Positions 25,076-31,608 of a stretch of 39,244 bases of DNA are shown piece after piece. The DNA lies in contig CAYLUU010000007.1 of the NCBI GenBank assembly GCA_964386925.1, positions 1-39,244 on the forward strand. Reading direction: 5' to 3'. Position numbers and translations under genes: made by a program. Origin of the DNA: CAG-791 sp964386925. GTDB lineage: Bacteria; Bacillota; Clostridia; Lachnospirales; Lachnospiraceae. Below the pieces are notes generated by a model that was given only the letters and a program-made list of their open reading frames with translations, searched no databases and was not told the origin of the DNA. Position 1 is the first letter of the stretch. The number at the start of each line of letters is the position of its first letter.

Positions 25076-25918
25076 CTAGTTACTCAGCAGCTGCTTCTCC
25101 AGCTCATCCATATCATAGGAAGTTTTCTCAAAGGACCGGAACGAGCGGGCCGAGGACTTGCTCTTAGCAGCACGTGCGGATGTCAGAGTCTGCACATTCT
25201 TTCTGGCCTGCGCAGTGGTGGAAATTCCGGCCTCTGCCCAGTTCAATGCGACCTTTTCAATGTAGCGGAAATCCTTTTTGCCAAGTCCGACACAATACTC
25301 AACCAGATAGTCGATCAGCTCATCGGAGAAATGGAGCTGGTCGGAGATAAAGCAAATTGTCTTGGCTTCACGAACAGAAAGCGGCTTTCCGATGTACTGT
25401 TCTACAACGAACATCAGCTGACGATTCGCATCGCTTTGCTGAAATGTCTCCAGCTGATCGGCTGTGATGTCAGCAGGCTGCGGAGCAGGAGCTTCACTCG
25501 GAGACTGCGGTGCGGATGCAGGGGTCGCTGCGGCAATTCCGGAATCGGCCGCCGTGGCAGCAGAATTCCCTGCAAGCATGGGAGTGATAGAGATCACCTG
25601 ATGATTCTCAGAAGGCGCGACAGGCTTTGGCTCACGCAGGTAGATGCCGGCCAGATTGCCGGCGGCATCGGTTTGCAGGGTGAGCAGCCCCTTCCGCTCC
25701 CAATAGCGAAGAGAGCGCAGCACTTCCTTCTCGGTGTGATTGAACTTGTCAGCAATGTCGCTCATGCTGGTTGCGAGGCCTGCAGACATCATACGAACAA
25801 GGTACAGATAGATTTTGATCTGTGCATCGTTCGCATCCTTCATGTATTCATCAATGAATAAATTCGAGACGACAGTGGATTCACTGGCGCGGTCGTTGTA
25901 GATAGCAAAAGCCCCCAT
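25076..25918 (-). CDS. DnaD/DnaB-like primosome protein
   Basis: Replication-initiation protein of the DnaD family. The N-terminal half is a winged helix (IYLYLVRMMSAGLATSMSDIADKFNHTEKEVLRSLRYWERKGLL). After an Ala/Pro/Ser-rich linker (about residues 150-190) comes a DnaD C-terminal domain: GKPLSVREAKTICFISDQL, DELIDYLVEYCVGLGKKD and YIEKVALNWAEAGI, whose final Trp region is the family hallmark. The ATG at 25918 has GGGGAGTG 8 nt in front. The helicase-loader gene follows directly. A DnaA-box cluster and an extended -10 promoter lie upstream. Confidence 0.88.
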   Translation of the reverse strand: MGAFAIYNDRASESTVVSNLFIDEYMKDANDAQIKIYLYLVRMMSAGLATSMSDIADKFNHTEKEVLRSLRYWERKGLLTLQTDAAGNLAGIYLREPKPVAPSENHQVISITPMLAGNSAATAADSGIAAATPASAPQSPSEAPAPQPADITADQLETFQQSDANRQLMFVVEQYIGKPLSVREAKTICFISDQLHFSDELIDYLVEYCVGLGKKDFRYIEKVALNWAEAGISTTAQARKNVQTLTSARAAKSKSSARSFRSFEKTSYDMDELEKQLLSN

Positions 25919-26056
25919 TTTAATACACTCCCCATGTTTCTTCGACCGCCATCTCAGGAATTCGAGGCACAAACGGGATGAAATCAGCGAATGCACGGCA
26001 TCGAATTCGGAATGGCCGGAACGGATTATTTTAATGTTCTTCTTTGGATACCGACG

Positions 26057-26083
26057 AGTATAGCATTTGCCCGGTTCTCTCAA
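26057..26083 (-). promoter_or_regulatory. Promoter of the dnaD-dnaC(-prs) genes
   Basis: On the minus strand, TTGAGA (26083-26078) and TATACT (26062-26057) are separated by 15 bp, with a TGC extended -10. The leader to the DnaD-like gene would be about 130 nt. The nearest DnaA box is about 55 bp upstream. Confidence 0.6.
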
Positions 26084-26136
26084 AATGGTAAAACTGAACA
26101 GAAATAATCAGCCTCATCGGGAATCGGAAAATGCGC

Positions 26137-26247
26137 TTATCCACGTGAACAATGTGGATAATGGGGATAAGTCGCTGAAAAGGCGTAATAAGCCAAAAAA
26201 GTTGTCCACATTCCTTTGAACGCAAGAAACGTGGACAACGTGGACAG
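26137..26247. promoter_or_regulatory. DnaA-box cluster between murC and the dnaD-dnaC genes
   Basis: Six 9-mers like the DnaA box TTATCCACA lie in 111 bp: TTATCCACG at 26137 (+), a perfect box as TGTGGATAA at 26153-26161 (-), TGGGGATAA at 26162-26170 (-, one mismatch, directly abutting), TTGTCCACA at 26202 (+, one mismatch), and tandem CGTGGACAA and CGTGGACAG at 26230-26238 and 26239-26247 (-). AT-rich tracts lie between and beside them. DnaA-controlled transcription is the simplest reading, since DnaA also binds upstream of the nrdR-dnaB-dnaI operon in Bacillus subtilis. Confidence 0.7.
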
Positions 26248-26250
26248 CTT

Positions 26251-27654
26251 TTATTTTTTTTGTCCGGAAAGCAAGGCGGGGCCGATATCTGTGACGTTTC
26301 CGGCACCCATAGTTATCAACAAATCACCTTTTCGGCAATTTTCCAGTACATAATTTTCAATTTCTTCAAAACTGGGAAAATATTCCACATTTGAATGTCC
26401 AAGGGCTTTGATCTTATCTGCCAGAGTCCTGGAGCTGATGCCGAGAGTGTCTGTCTCACGGGCAGCATAGATATCTGCCAGGATGACGACATCACTGAGG
26501 GCAAGGGCTGATGCAAATTCATCCAGCAGCGCCTTGGTTCTGGTGTAGGTGTGCGGCTGGAAAATGCAGACAACGCGGTCATGCGGCATATTGGAGGCAG
26601 CCGTCAGAGTTGCGCGGATTTCTGTGGGATGATGAGCATAATCATCGATGATGGTGATGCCGTTCAGATCGCCCTTATATTCAAAACGCCGATCCGTTCC
26701 CTCAAACGCTGCAAGTGCCCGGGAGGTATGCCCGCGGTCGACACCGAGAAGATCTGCGGCAGCGATGGCAGCCAGAGAGTTGTAAACGTTGTGCTCACCG
26801 GGAACCCGAAGGGAGATCAGCTGGGTGTGCCCGCCGGTTTTGATATGATGGCAGCAGGTGAAGGACGCATGCGAAGCCTCATCGTAGCGGATGTTGACCG
26901 GGTAATAGTCGCTGCGCTTGCGATCGCTTCCGTAAGTGACGATATTGCATTTCAGATCCCGGGTCAGCTCTTCATAGTTCTCGATATCACTGTTGATGAT
27001 AAGAGTCCCGTCTTCCGGGATCAGTTCTGCAAATTTGCGGAAGGAGGAACGGATGTCATTAAGGTCCTTAAAGAAGTCCAGGTGATCCGCGTCTACATTC
27101 AGAATGATTCCGATCTTCGGATACAGAGACAGGAAGCTGTTGGTATATTCGCAGGCCTCTGCAACGAAATAATCCGAGTGTCCGACGCGGACATTGCCGC
27201 CGATGGATTTCAGAATGCCGCCGACAGAAATGGTGGGGTCGTCCTCTGCTCCGAGGAGAATTTCAGAGATCATAGAGGTCGTTGTTGTTTTGCCATGCGT
27301 TCCGGCAATGGCGACGGGACAGTTGTAATTGCGCATGATTTCGCCGAGCAGCTCTGCACGGGTCAGGGTCGGAATTCCGAGTTCCTGTGTGCGCTGATAC
27401 TCCGGATTATCCGGATGGATGGCTGCTGTGAAAACAACCAGATCAAGATCCGCTGAGATGTTCTCGGCCTTCTGACCGATGAAAACCTGAATTCCCTGCG
27501 AAGAAAGCTCTTCAGTAATGGGGGATGAGGCACGGTCGGAGCCGGAAACCGTGAAGCCGCGGCTCGCCAGAATTTCGGCAAGACCGCTCATGGAGATGCC
27601 GCCGATTCCGCAGAAAAAGACGGAAATGGGACGGTTAAAATCAATCTGATACAT
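26251..27654 (-). CDS. murC: UDP-N-acetylmuramate--L-alanine ligase
   Basis: Adds L-Ala to UDP-MurNAc, the first amino acid of the peptidoglycan stem peptide. The N-terminal UDP-binding domain contains VFFCGIGGISMSGLAEIL; the ATP P-loop is IAGTHGKTTTTSMISEIL; the central domain has ILNVDADHLDFF; the C-terminal domain has IDDYAHHPTEIRATL and FQPHTYTRTKALLDEF, all Mur-ligase signatures. The ATG at 27654 (MYQIDFNRPISV) has AAAGGAC 6-7 nt in front. The length (467 aa) is typical. It has its own promoter and a structured leader of about 158 nt. The dnaD-like gene lies 332 bp downstream on the same strand. Confidence 0.96.
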   Translation of the reverse strand: MYQIDFNRPISVFFCGIGGISMSGLAEILASRGFTVSGSDRASSPITEELSSQGIQVFIGQKAENISADLDLVVFTAAIHPDNPEYQRTQELGIPTLTRAELLGEIMRNYNCPVAIAGTHGKTTTTSMISEILLGAEDDPTISVGGILKSIGGNVRVGHSDYFVAEACEYTNSFLSLYPKIGIILNVDADHLDFFKDLNDIRSSFRKFAELIPEDGTLIINSDIENYEELTRDLKCNIVTYGSDRKRSDYYPVNIRYDEASHASFTCCHHIKTGGHTQLISLRVPGEHNVYNSLAAIAAADLLGVDRGHTSRALAAFEGTDRRFEYKGDLNGITIIDDYAHHPTEIRATLTAASNMPHDRVVCIFQPHTYTRTKALLDEFASALALSDVVILADIYAARETDTLGISSRTLADKIKALGHSNVEYFPSFEEIENYVLENCRKGDLLITMGAGNVTDIGPALLSGQKK

Positions 27655-27724
27655 AATGATGTCCTTTCTATGCGTCAGCAAGCTGTCAATTAATGTTGAA
27701 ATCGTCAGGTGCTAAAACTACCAT

Positions 27725-27808
27725 GCCTGCTTACGCAGGCGCCACTACAAATAAAAATCAGCTGCTACGTGTCTGCGACACTCCCGCAGCCGCTGTCCGG
27801 GATTTTTA
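27725..27808 (-). other. Structured 5' leader of murC
   Basis: In the predicted leader the arms GATTTTTA/TAAAAATC (27801-27808 and 27752-27759) form an 8-bp stem. Inside it GCAGC/GCTGC (27786-27790 and 27761-27765) and GTGTC/GACAC (27769-27773 and 27777-27781) stack as an interrupted long hairpin with a 10-nt one-sided internal loop. A second hairpin, GCCTGC-TTAC-GCAGGC (27725-27740), follows toward murC. I could not match it to T-box, c-di-AMP, glmS or any other riboswitch I know. Its layout, with distal structure before a hairpin nearer the gene, would suit RNA-level control. Confidence 0.5.
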
Positions 27809-27811
27809 CAG

Positions 27812-27848
27812 ATACTTACATTATAAGTATGCTTGGCTTCGGAAGCAA
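27812..27848 (-). promoter_or_regulatory. murC promoter with overlapping inverted repeat
   Basis: Minus strand: TTGCTT (27848-27843), 17-bp spacer, perfect TATAAT (27825-27820). The inverted repeat ATACTTA-CATTA-TAAGTAT (27812-27830) covers the -10 and could be a repressor site. Transcription should begin near 27813. Confidence 0.7.
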
Positions 27849-28014
27849 ATCCATGGATAGATGCTCAAGTGGCACGGTTTGTGCACAGGAATGCCACACG
27901 CCAGGATAGATAAATGATGAAAAATAAACAAAAACATGCCTGATGAATGGCTTTAATTGGATATTACTCACAACAAAACGGCAAATCTGCCTTTTCGTTC
28001 ATGAGCGAATATGC
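27849..28014. other. Spacer between the divergent murC and glgC promoters
   Basis: No gene is seen on either strand. The central part is AT-rich (about 27905-27970). A short GGCA/TGCC hairpin followed by TTTT (27980-27995) is too weak to call a terminator. Confidence 0.4.
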
Positions 28015-28045
28015 TATACTATGGGCACTGACAGATCATGATCTG
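28015..28045 (+). promoter_or_regulatory. glgC promoter and palindromic operator
   Basis: TATACT (28015-28020) with an upstream TGC makes an extended -10; the -35 (TTTTCG at 27992) is poor. The perfect 14-bp palindrome CAGATCATGATCTG (28032-28045) begins about 5 bp after the expected transcription start, a position suited to repression. Confidence 0.55.
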
Positions 28046-28077
28046 CGGTAAATTATGACAGTACTGAGGTGATCGTA

Positions 28078-29352
28078 ATGGTCAAAAAGGAAATGATAGC
28101 GATGCTGCTGGCCGGTGGCCGCGGCAGCCGTCTGGGAATTCTGACGTCCAAGATGGCAAAGCCTGCAGTTCCGTTTGGAGGGAAATATCGGATCATCGAC
28201 TTTCCGCTGAGCAACTGCATCAATTCGGGTGTGGATACAGTCGGTGTCCTGACGCAGTACATGCCGCTGAAGCTGAACACGCATATCGGAATCGGAATTC
28301 CGTGGGATCTGGACAGACTCAACGGCGGTGTGTCGGTTCTTCCTCCCTATGAGAAGATTGCGGGCACGGAGTGGTATACCGGAACGGCTAACGCAATCTA
28401 TCAGAACATGGGCTACATGGAGAATTATCATCCTGATTATGTGCTGATCCTGTCCGGTGACCATATTTATAAGATGGATTATGAGTCGATGCTGGACTTC
28501 CATAAGGAGAATCATGCGGATGTCACCATCGCTGTCATGCCTGTTCCGATGGAAGAGGCGAAACGCTTCGGCATCATGATCACCGATGAGAACAAGCAGA
28601 TTACGGATTTCGAAGAGAAGCCGGCCAATCCCCGCAGCAATCTGGCGTCCATGGGAATCTATATTTTCTCCTGGGATGCATTCAAGGACGCACTGGAGAC
28701 CAATAAGGAAACCCCGGAGCTGGATTTCGGCAAGCATATCATTCCGTACTGCAGGGACAAAGGCGAGAGACTGTTTGCCTATGAATTCAATGGCTACTGG
28801 AAGGACGTCGGAACGCTGACCTCCTACTGGGAAGCTAACATGCAGCTGATTGATATTGTTCCGGAATTCAATCTGTATGAGGAATACTGGAAGATCTATA
28901 CCAATGTAGAATCTCTTCCGCCGCAGTACTACGGGCCGAACAGTGCAATTGTGCGGTCTATTGTGGGTGACGGCAGCGAAATTTACGGACGCGTGGAGCA
29001 GTCTGTGATCGGAAGCAACGTTGTGATCGGAGAAGGCGCGGTGATTCGTGATTCCATCATTATGAATGGGGCGAGAATCGATGCCGGCTGCCATCTGGAG
29101 AAGGCTATTGTTGCGGAACGAGCACATTTGAGCGAAAACGTTGTGATCGGAGAAGGGGAAGAGCGACCGAATGAGACCAATCCGGATATTTATCGGGATG
29201 GTCTGACTGTCATTGCAGAGGATACGGAGATTCCTGCCGGCATTGTCATCGGCAAAAATGCCATGGTGAACGGCAAGACCGCCGCAGAGGATTATGCGGA
29301 GGGCAGACTCGAAAGCGGCCGAACTCTGAACAAGGAGGGAAGCGCATTATGA
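28078..29352 (+). CDS. glgC: Glucose-1-phosphate adenylyltransferase, catalytic subunit
   Basis: Makes ADP-glucose from ATP and glucose-1-phosphate for glycogen synthesis. N-terminal nucleotide-binding motif MLLAGGRGSRLGILT; AKPAVPFGGKYRIIDFPLSN; the substrate segment FEEKPANPRS; and YWKDVGTL are all GlgC signatures. The C-terminal left-handed beta-helix is visible as hexapeptide repeats (VIGSNVVIGEGAVI). The ATG at 28078 has GAGGTG 6 nt in front, so I prefer it to the GTG at 28069. The stop overlaps the glgD start by 4 bp, indicating coupled synthesis of both subunits. Confidence 0.96.
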   Translation: MVKKEMIAMLLAGGRGSRLGILTSKMAKPAVPFGGKYRIIDFPLSNCINSGVDTVGVLTQYMPLKLNTHIGIGIPWDLDRLNGGVSVLPPYEKIAGTEWYTGTANAIYQNMGYMENYHPDYVLILSGDHIYKMDYESMLDFHKENHADVTIAVMPVPMEEAKRFGIMITDENKQITDFEEKPANPRSNLASMGIYIFSWDAFKDALETNKETPELDFGKHIIPYCRDKGERLFAYEFNGYWKDVGTLTSYWEANMQLIDIVPEFNLYEEYWKIYTNVESLPPQYYGPNSAIVRSIVGDGSEIYGRVEQSVIGSNVVIGEGAVIRDSIIMNGARIDAGCHLEKAIVAERAHLSENVVIGEGEERPNETNPDIYRDGLTVIAEDTEIPAGIVIGKNAMVNGKTAAEDYAEGRLESGRTLNKEGSAL

Positions 29353-30470
29353 GAGCAATCGGAATCATTCTGGCGGGCGGACGTTCCAACCGCATGAAAG
29401 AGCTGTCCAGAAAACGGGCGGCAAGTGCAATGCCGGTGGCAGGAAGCTTTCGCAGCATCGATTTTGCACTGACGAACATGGAATATTCCAGAGTTCAGAA
29501 GGTGGCGGTTCTGACGCAGTATAATTCCAGAAGCCTGAACGAGCATTTGAGTTCTTCGAAGTGGTGGGATTTTGGCCGCAAGCAGGGCGGAATGTTCCTG
29601 TTCACGCCGTCCTTTACGAGTGAGAACGGCAACTGGTATCGCGGAACGGCGGATGCCATCGCGCAGAATATCAGCTTTCTGAAGAATTCTCATGAGCCCT
29701 ATGTGGTCATTGCCTCGGGCGATTGTGTCTACAAGATGGACTACAATAAGGTGCTGGAGTACCACGTGGAAAAGCGGGCGGACATTACCGTGGTCTGCAA
29801 GGACATGCCGGAAGACTTCAATGTGGAGCGATACGGTACGGTCGGCATGGACGATGACGGACGGATTATTGATTTCGTAGAGAAGCCGATCGTGGCAAAA
29901 TCCAACACTATTTCCTGCGGAATCTATGTTATCCGCAGACGAGCCCTGATCGAACTGTTGGAACGCAGTGAGGAAGAGGGAAGGTTTGATATTGTTCAGG
30001 ACATCCTGATTCGATATAAGGATGTGAAGCGGATCTATGGTTACAAAATGGATCAGTATTGGGGAAATGTAGCCTCTGTGGAGGACTATTTCCGCACGAA
30101 CATGGATTTCCTGAAACCGGAGGTTCGGAATTATTTCTTCCAGCAGTATCCTGCGGTTCATTCGAAGGTGACGGATCTTCCGCCGGCTAAATTTAACGTG
30201 GGAGTGAATGTACGTAACAGTCTTCTCTCCAACGGCTGCATTGTAAACGGTTCCGTAGAGGATTCGGTGCTGTTCCAGAAGGTATATGTGGGCAACAACT
30301 GCGTGATTCGGAATTCGCTGATTCTGAATAATGTGTACATTGGCGATAATGCCTGCATTGAGAACTGCATTGTGGAATCGGACAGCACGATTCCTGCCAA
30401 TGCATACTACAAGGGGGAGAACGGCATTCGGGTTGTCGTGGAAGAAAAGGGCGAGCGGTACAGCCTGTAA
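29349..30470 (+). CDS. glgD: Glucose-1-phosphate adenylyltransferase, GlgD subunit
   Basis: Partner of GlgC in the Firmicute-type heteromeric ADP-glucose pyrophosphorylase, where GlgD modifies activity and is thought to be weakly or not catalytic. The N-terminus reads ILAGGRSNRMKELSRKRA in place of the GlgC GGRGSRL motif. Further signatures are ALTNMEYSRVQKVAVLTQYN, FVEKPIVAKSN and a C-terminal beta-helix (GCIVNGSVEDSVLFQKVYVG). The 4-bp overlap with glgC and the 373-residue length fit. spoVG begins 27 bp later. Confidence 0.94.
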   Translation: MRAIGIILAGGRSNRMKELSRKRAASAMPVAGSFRSIDFALTNMEYSRVQKVAVLTQYNSRSLNEHLSSSKWWDFGRKQGGMFLFTPSFTSENGNWYRGTADAIAQNISFLKNSHEPYVVIASGDCVYKMDYNKVLEYHVEKRADITVVCKDMPEDFNVERYGTVGMDDDGRIIDFVEKPIVAKSNTISCGIYVIRRRALIELLERSEEEGRFDIVQDILIRYKDVKRIYGYKMDQYWGNVASVEDYFRTNMDFLKPEVRNYFFQQYPAVHSKVTDLPPAKFNVGVNVRNSLLSNGCIVNGSVEDSVLFQKVYVGNNCVIRNSLILNNVYIGDNACIENCIVESDSTIPANAYYKGENGIRVVVEEKGERYSL

Positions 30471-30497
30471 GCGGCCTGAAGGCAGAGGAATCGTTTT

Positions 30498-30773
30498 ATG
30501 GAAATTACAGATGTTAGAGTACGCAAGATTGCCCAATCCGGGAAGATGAAGGCAGTCGTTTCAATTACACTTGACAGCGAATTTGTGGTACATGACATTA
30601 AAGTAATTGAAGGCGAAAAGGGTTTGTTTGTAGCAATGCCCAGCAAGAGGACGGCAGAGGGCGAGTTTCGGGATGTTGCGCATCCGATCAATGCAGAAAC
30701 GAGAAAACAGGTGGAGGATGCCATTCTGAGCAAATACCGGGAGTGTCTGGCCGCGGGAGAACCAAAGACCTGA
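30498..30773 (+). CDS. spoVG: SpoVG-family RNA/DNA-binding regulator
   Basis: Small global regulator; SpoVG proteins bind nucleic acids and affect sporulation, division and virulence in Firmicutes. The sequence starts MEITDVRVRKIAQSGKMKAVVSIT, followed by FVVHDIKVIEGEKGLFVAMPS, both highly characteristic. At 91 residues it is the usual length. GAGGA precedes the ATG. It is read after glgD and closed by a strong terminator; pth and mfd follow, as in the spoVG-spoVC-mfd region of Bacillus. Confidence 0.96.
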   Translation: MEITDVRVRKIAQSGKMKAVVSITLDSEFVVHDIKVIEGEKGLFVAMPSKRTAEGEFRDVAHPINAETRKQVEDAILSKYRECLAAGEPKT

Positions 30774-30807
30774 CCACCGGACGAGTCGTATATGGGGGGA
30801 GTAAGGC

Positions 30808-30842
30808 AGGCAGCAGGAGACGATCCTGCTGCCTCGCTTTTT
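30808..30842 (+). terminator. Terminator after spoVG
   Basis: AGGCAGCAGG (30808-30817) pairs with CCTGCTGCCT (30825-30834), then CGC and TTTTT. The stem is 10-11 bp, ending the glgC-glgD-spoVG transcript. Confidence 0.9.
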
Positions 30843-30888
30843 GTGTATGAGCTCTGAACAGTTATCAATCAGGCTTATGCCTCGTGCT

Positions 30889-30917
30889 TTGCACACAATC
30901 CTTCTGCGGGGTATGAT
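30889..30917 (+). promoter_or_regulatory. Promoter of pth-mfd
   Basis: TTGCAC (30889-30894), 17-bp spacer, TATGAT (30912-30917). The start point near 30924 would leave a leader of about 95 nt to the pth ATG. Confidence 0.7.
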
Positions 30918-31019
30918 AGGCGGAGATGAAGAATGGAATTGCAGGCATTGCGAGTGTCTTACCTCGATTTGCCTGGCTTGGAATGGTTGCAGGATAACTA
31001 TGAATGGGAGAGAACTCGA

Positions 31020-31598
31020 ATGGATTCGAATTGGTATTTGATTGTCGGCCTGGGGAATCCCGGCAGGGAATATGACGGAACGCGCCACAATGTGGGCTTT
31101 GACGTGGCGGATCTTCTGATTGACAAATGGAACATTGACGGACCGACAAAGTTCAAAAAATCGTTGGTCGGAAAGGGACGGATCGGAGAGGCCAAGGTGG
31201 TCATCATGAAACCAATGACCTATATGAATCTGTCCGGAGAGGCTGTTCGGGAAGGGCTGGATTACTACAAAATTGATGCGCCCACCCATCTGATTGTCAT
31301 TTCGGATGACATTGATCTGGCTCCTGGGCGGATTCGCCTTCGCGAAAAGGGAAGCGCCGGCGGCCACAACGGCCTTAAGAACATCATGCAGCATGTGGGA
31401 GACGGCAATTTTATGCGGGTTCGCATTGGCGTCGGCGCAAAACCAAGCCCGGAGTATAACCTGGCCGATCATGTTCTGGGACATCCCAAGGGGGAGGATA
31501 AGGAGCTGATTGCACTTGCAAAAGAACGGGCTGCAGATGCTGTTTGCTCTATTCTGGAGGACGGCATTCAGAAGGCAATGAATCAGTACAATAAGTAG
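31020..31598 (+). CDS. pth: Peptidyl-tRNA hydrolase
   Basis: Releases peptides from peptidyl-tRNA drop-off products. The N-terminal YLIVGLGNPGREYDGTRHNVGFDVAD contains the catalytic His in RHNVGF; KPMTYMNLSGEAV and the DDIDLAPGRIRLREKGSAGGHNGLKNI stretch carry the catalytic Asp and the GGHNGL signature. The ATG at 31020 gives the normal short N-terminus. An in-frame ATG at 30933 would add 29 residues with no family match and begins only about 9 nt after the predicted transcription start. mfd begins 10 bp later. Confidence 0.95.
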   Translation: MDSNWYLIVGLGNPGREYDGTRHNVGFDVADLLIDKWNIDGPTKFKKSLVGKGRIGEAKVVIMKPMTYMNLSGEAVREGLDYYKIDAPTHLIVISDDIDLAPGRIRLREKGSAGGHNGLKNIMQHVGDGNFMRVRIGVGAKPSPEYNLADHVLGHPKGEDKELIALAKERAADAVCSILEDGIQKAMNQYNK

Positions 31599-31608
31599 AC
31601 GGGAAATT

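Noticed and set aside
27652..27812. murC leader as a T-box, c-di-AMP or other known riboswitch
   Set aside because: None of the conserved sequences of those classes that I know could be found; left as unidentified structure.
28036..30536. Long open frames on the minus strand opposite glgC and glgD (363 and 414 codons)
   Set aside because: Compositions are rich in His, Ile, Arg and Leu with no family signature; they are reverse-complement shadows of well-recognised glgC and glgD.
30933..31019. N-terminal extension of pth or a leader peptide from the ATG at 30933
   Set aside because: The added residues match nothing in the Pth family, and the start lies only about 9 nt after the predicted transcription start.
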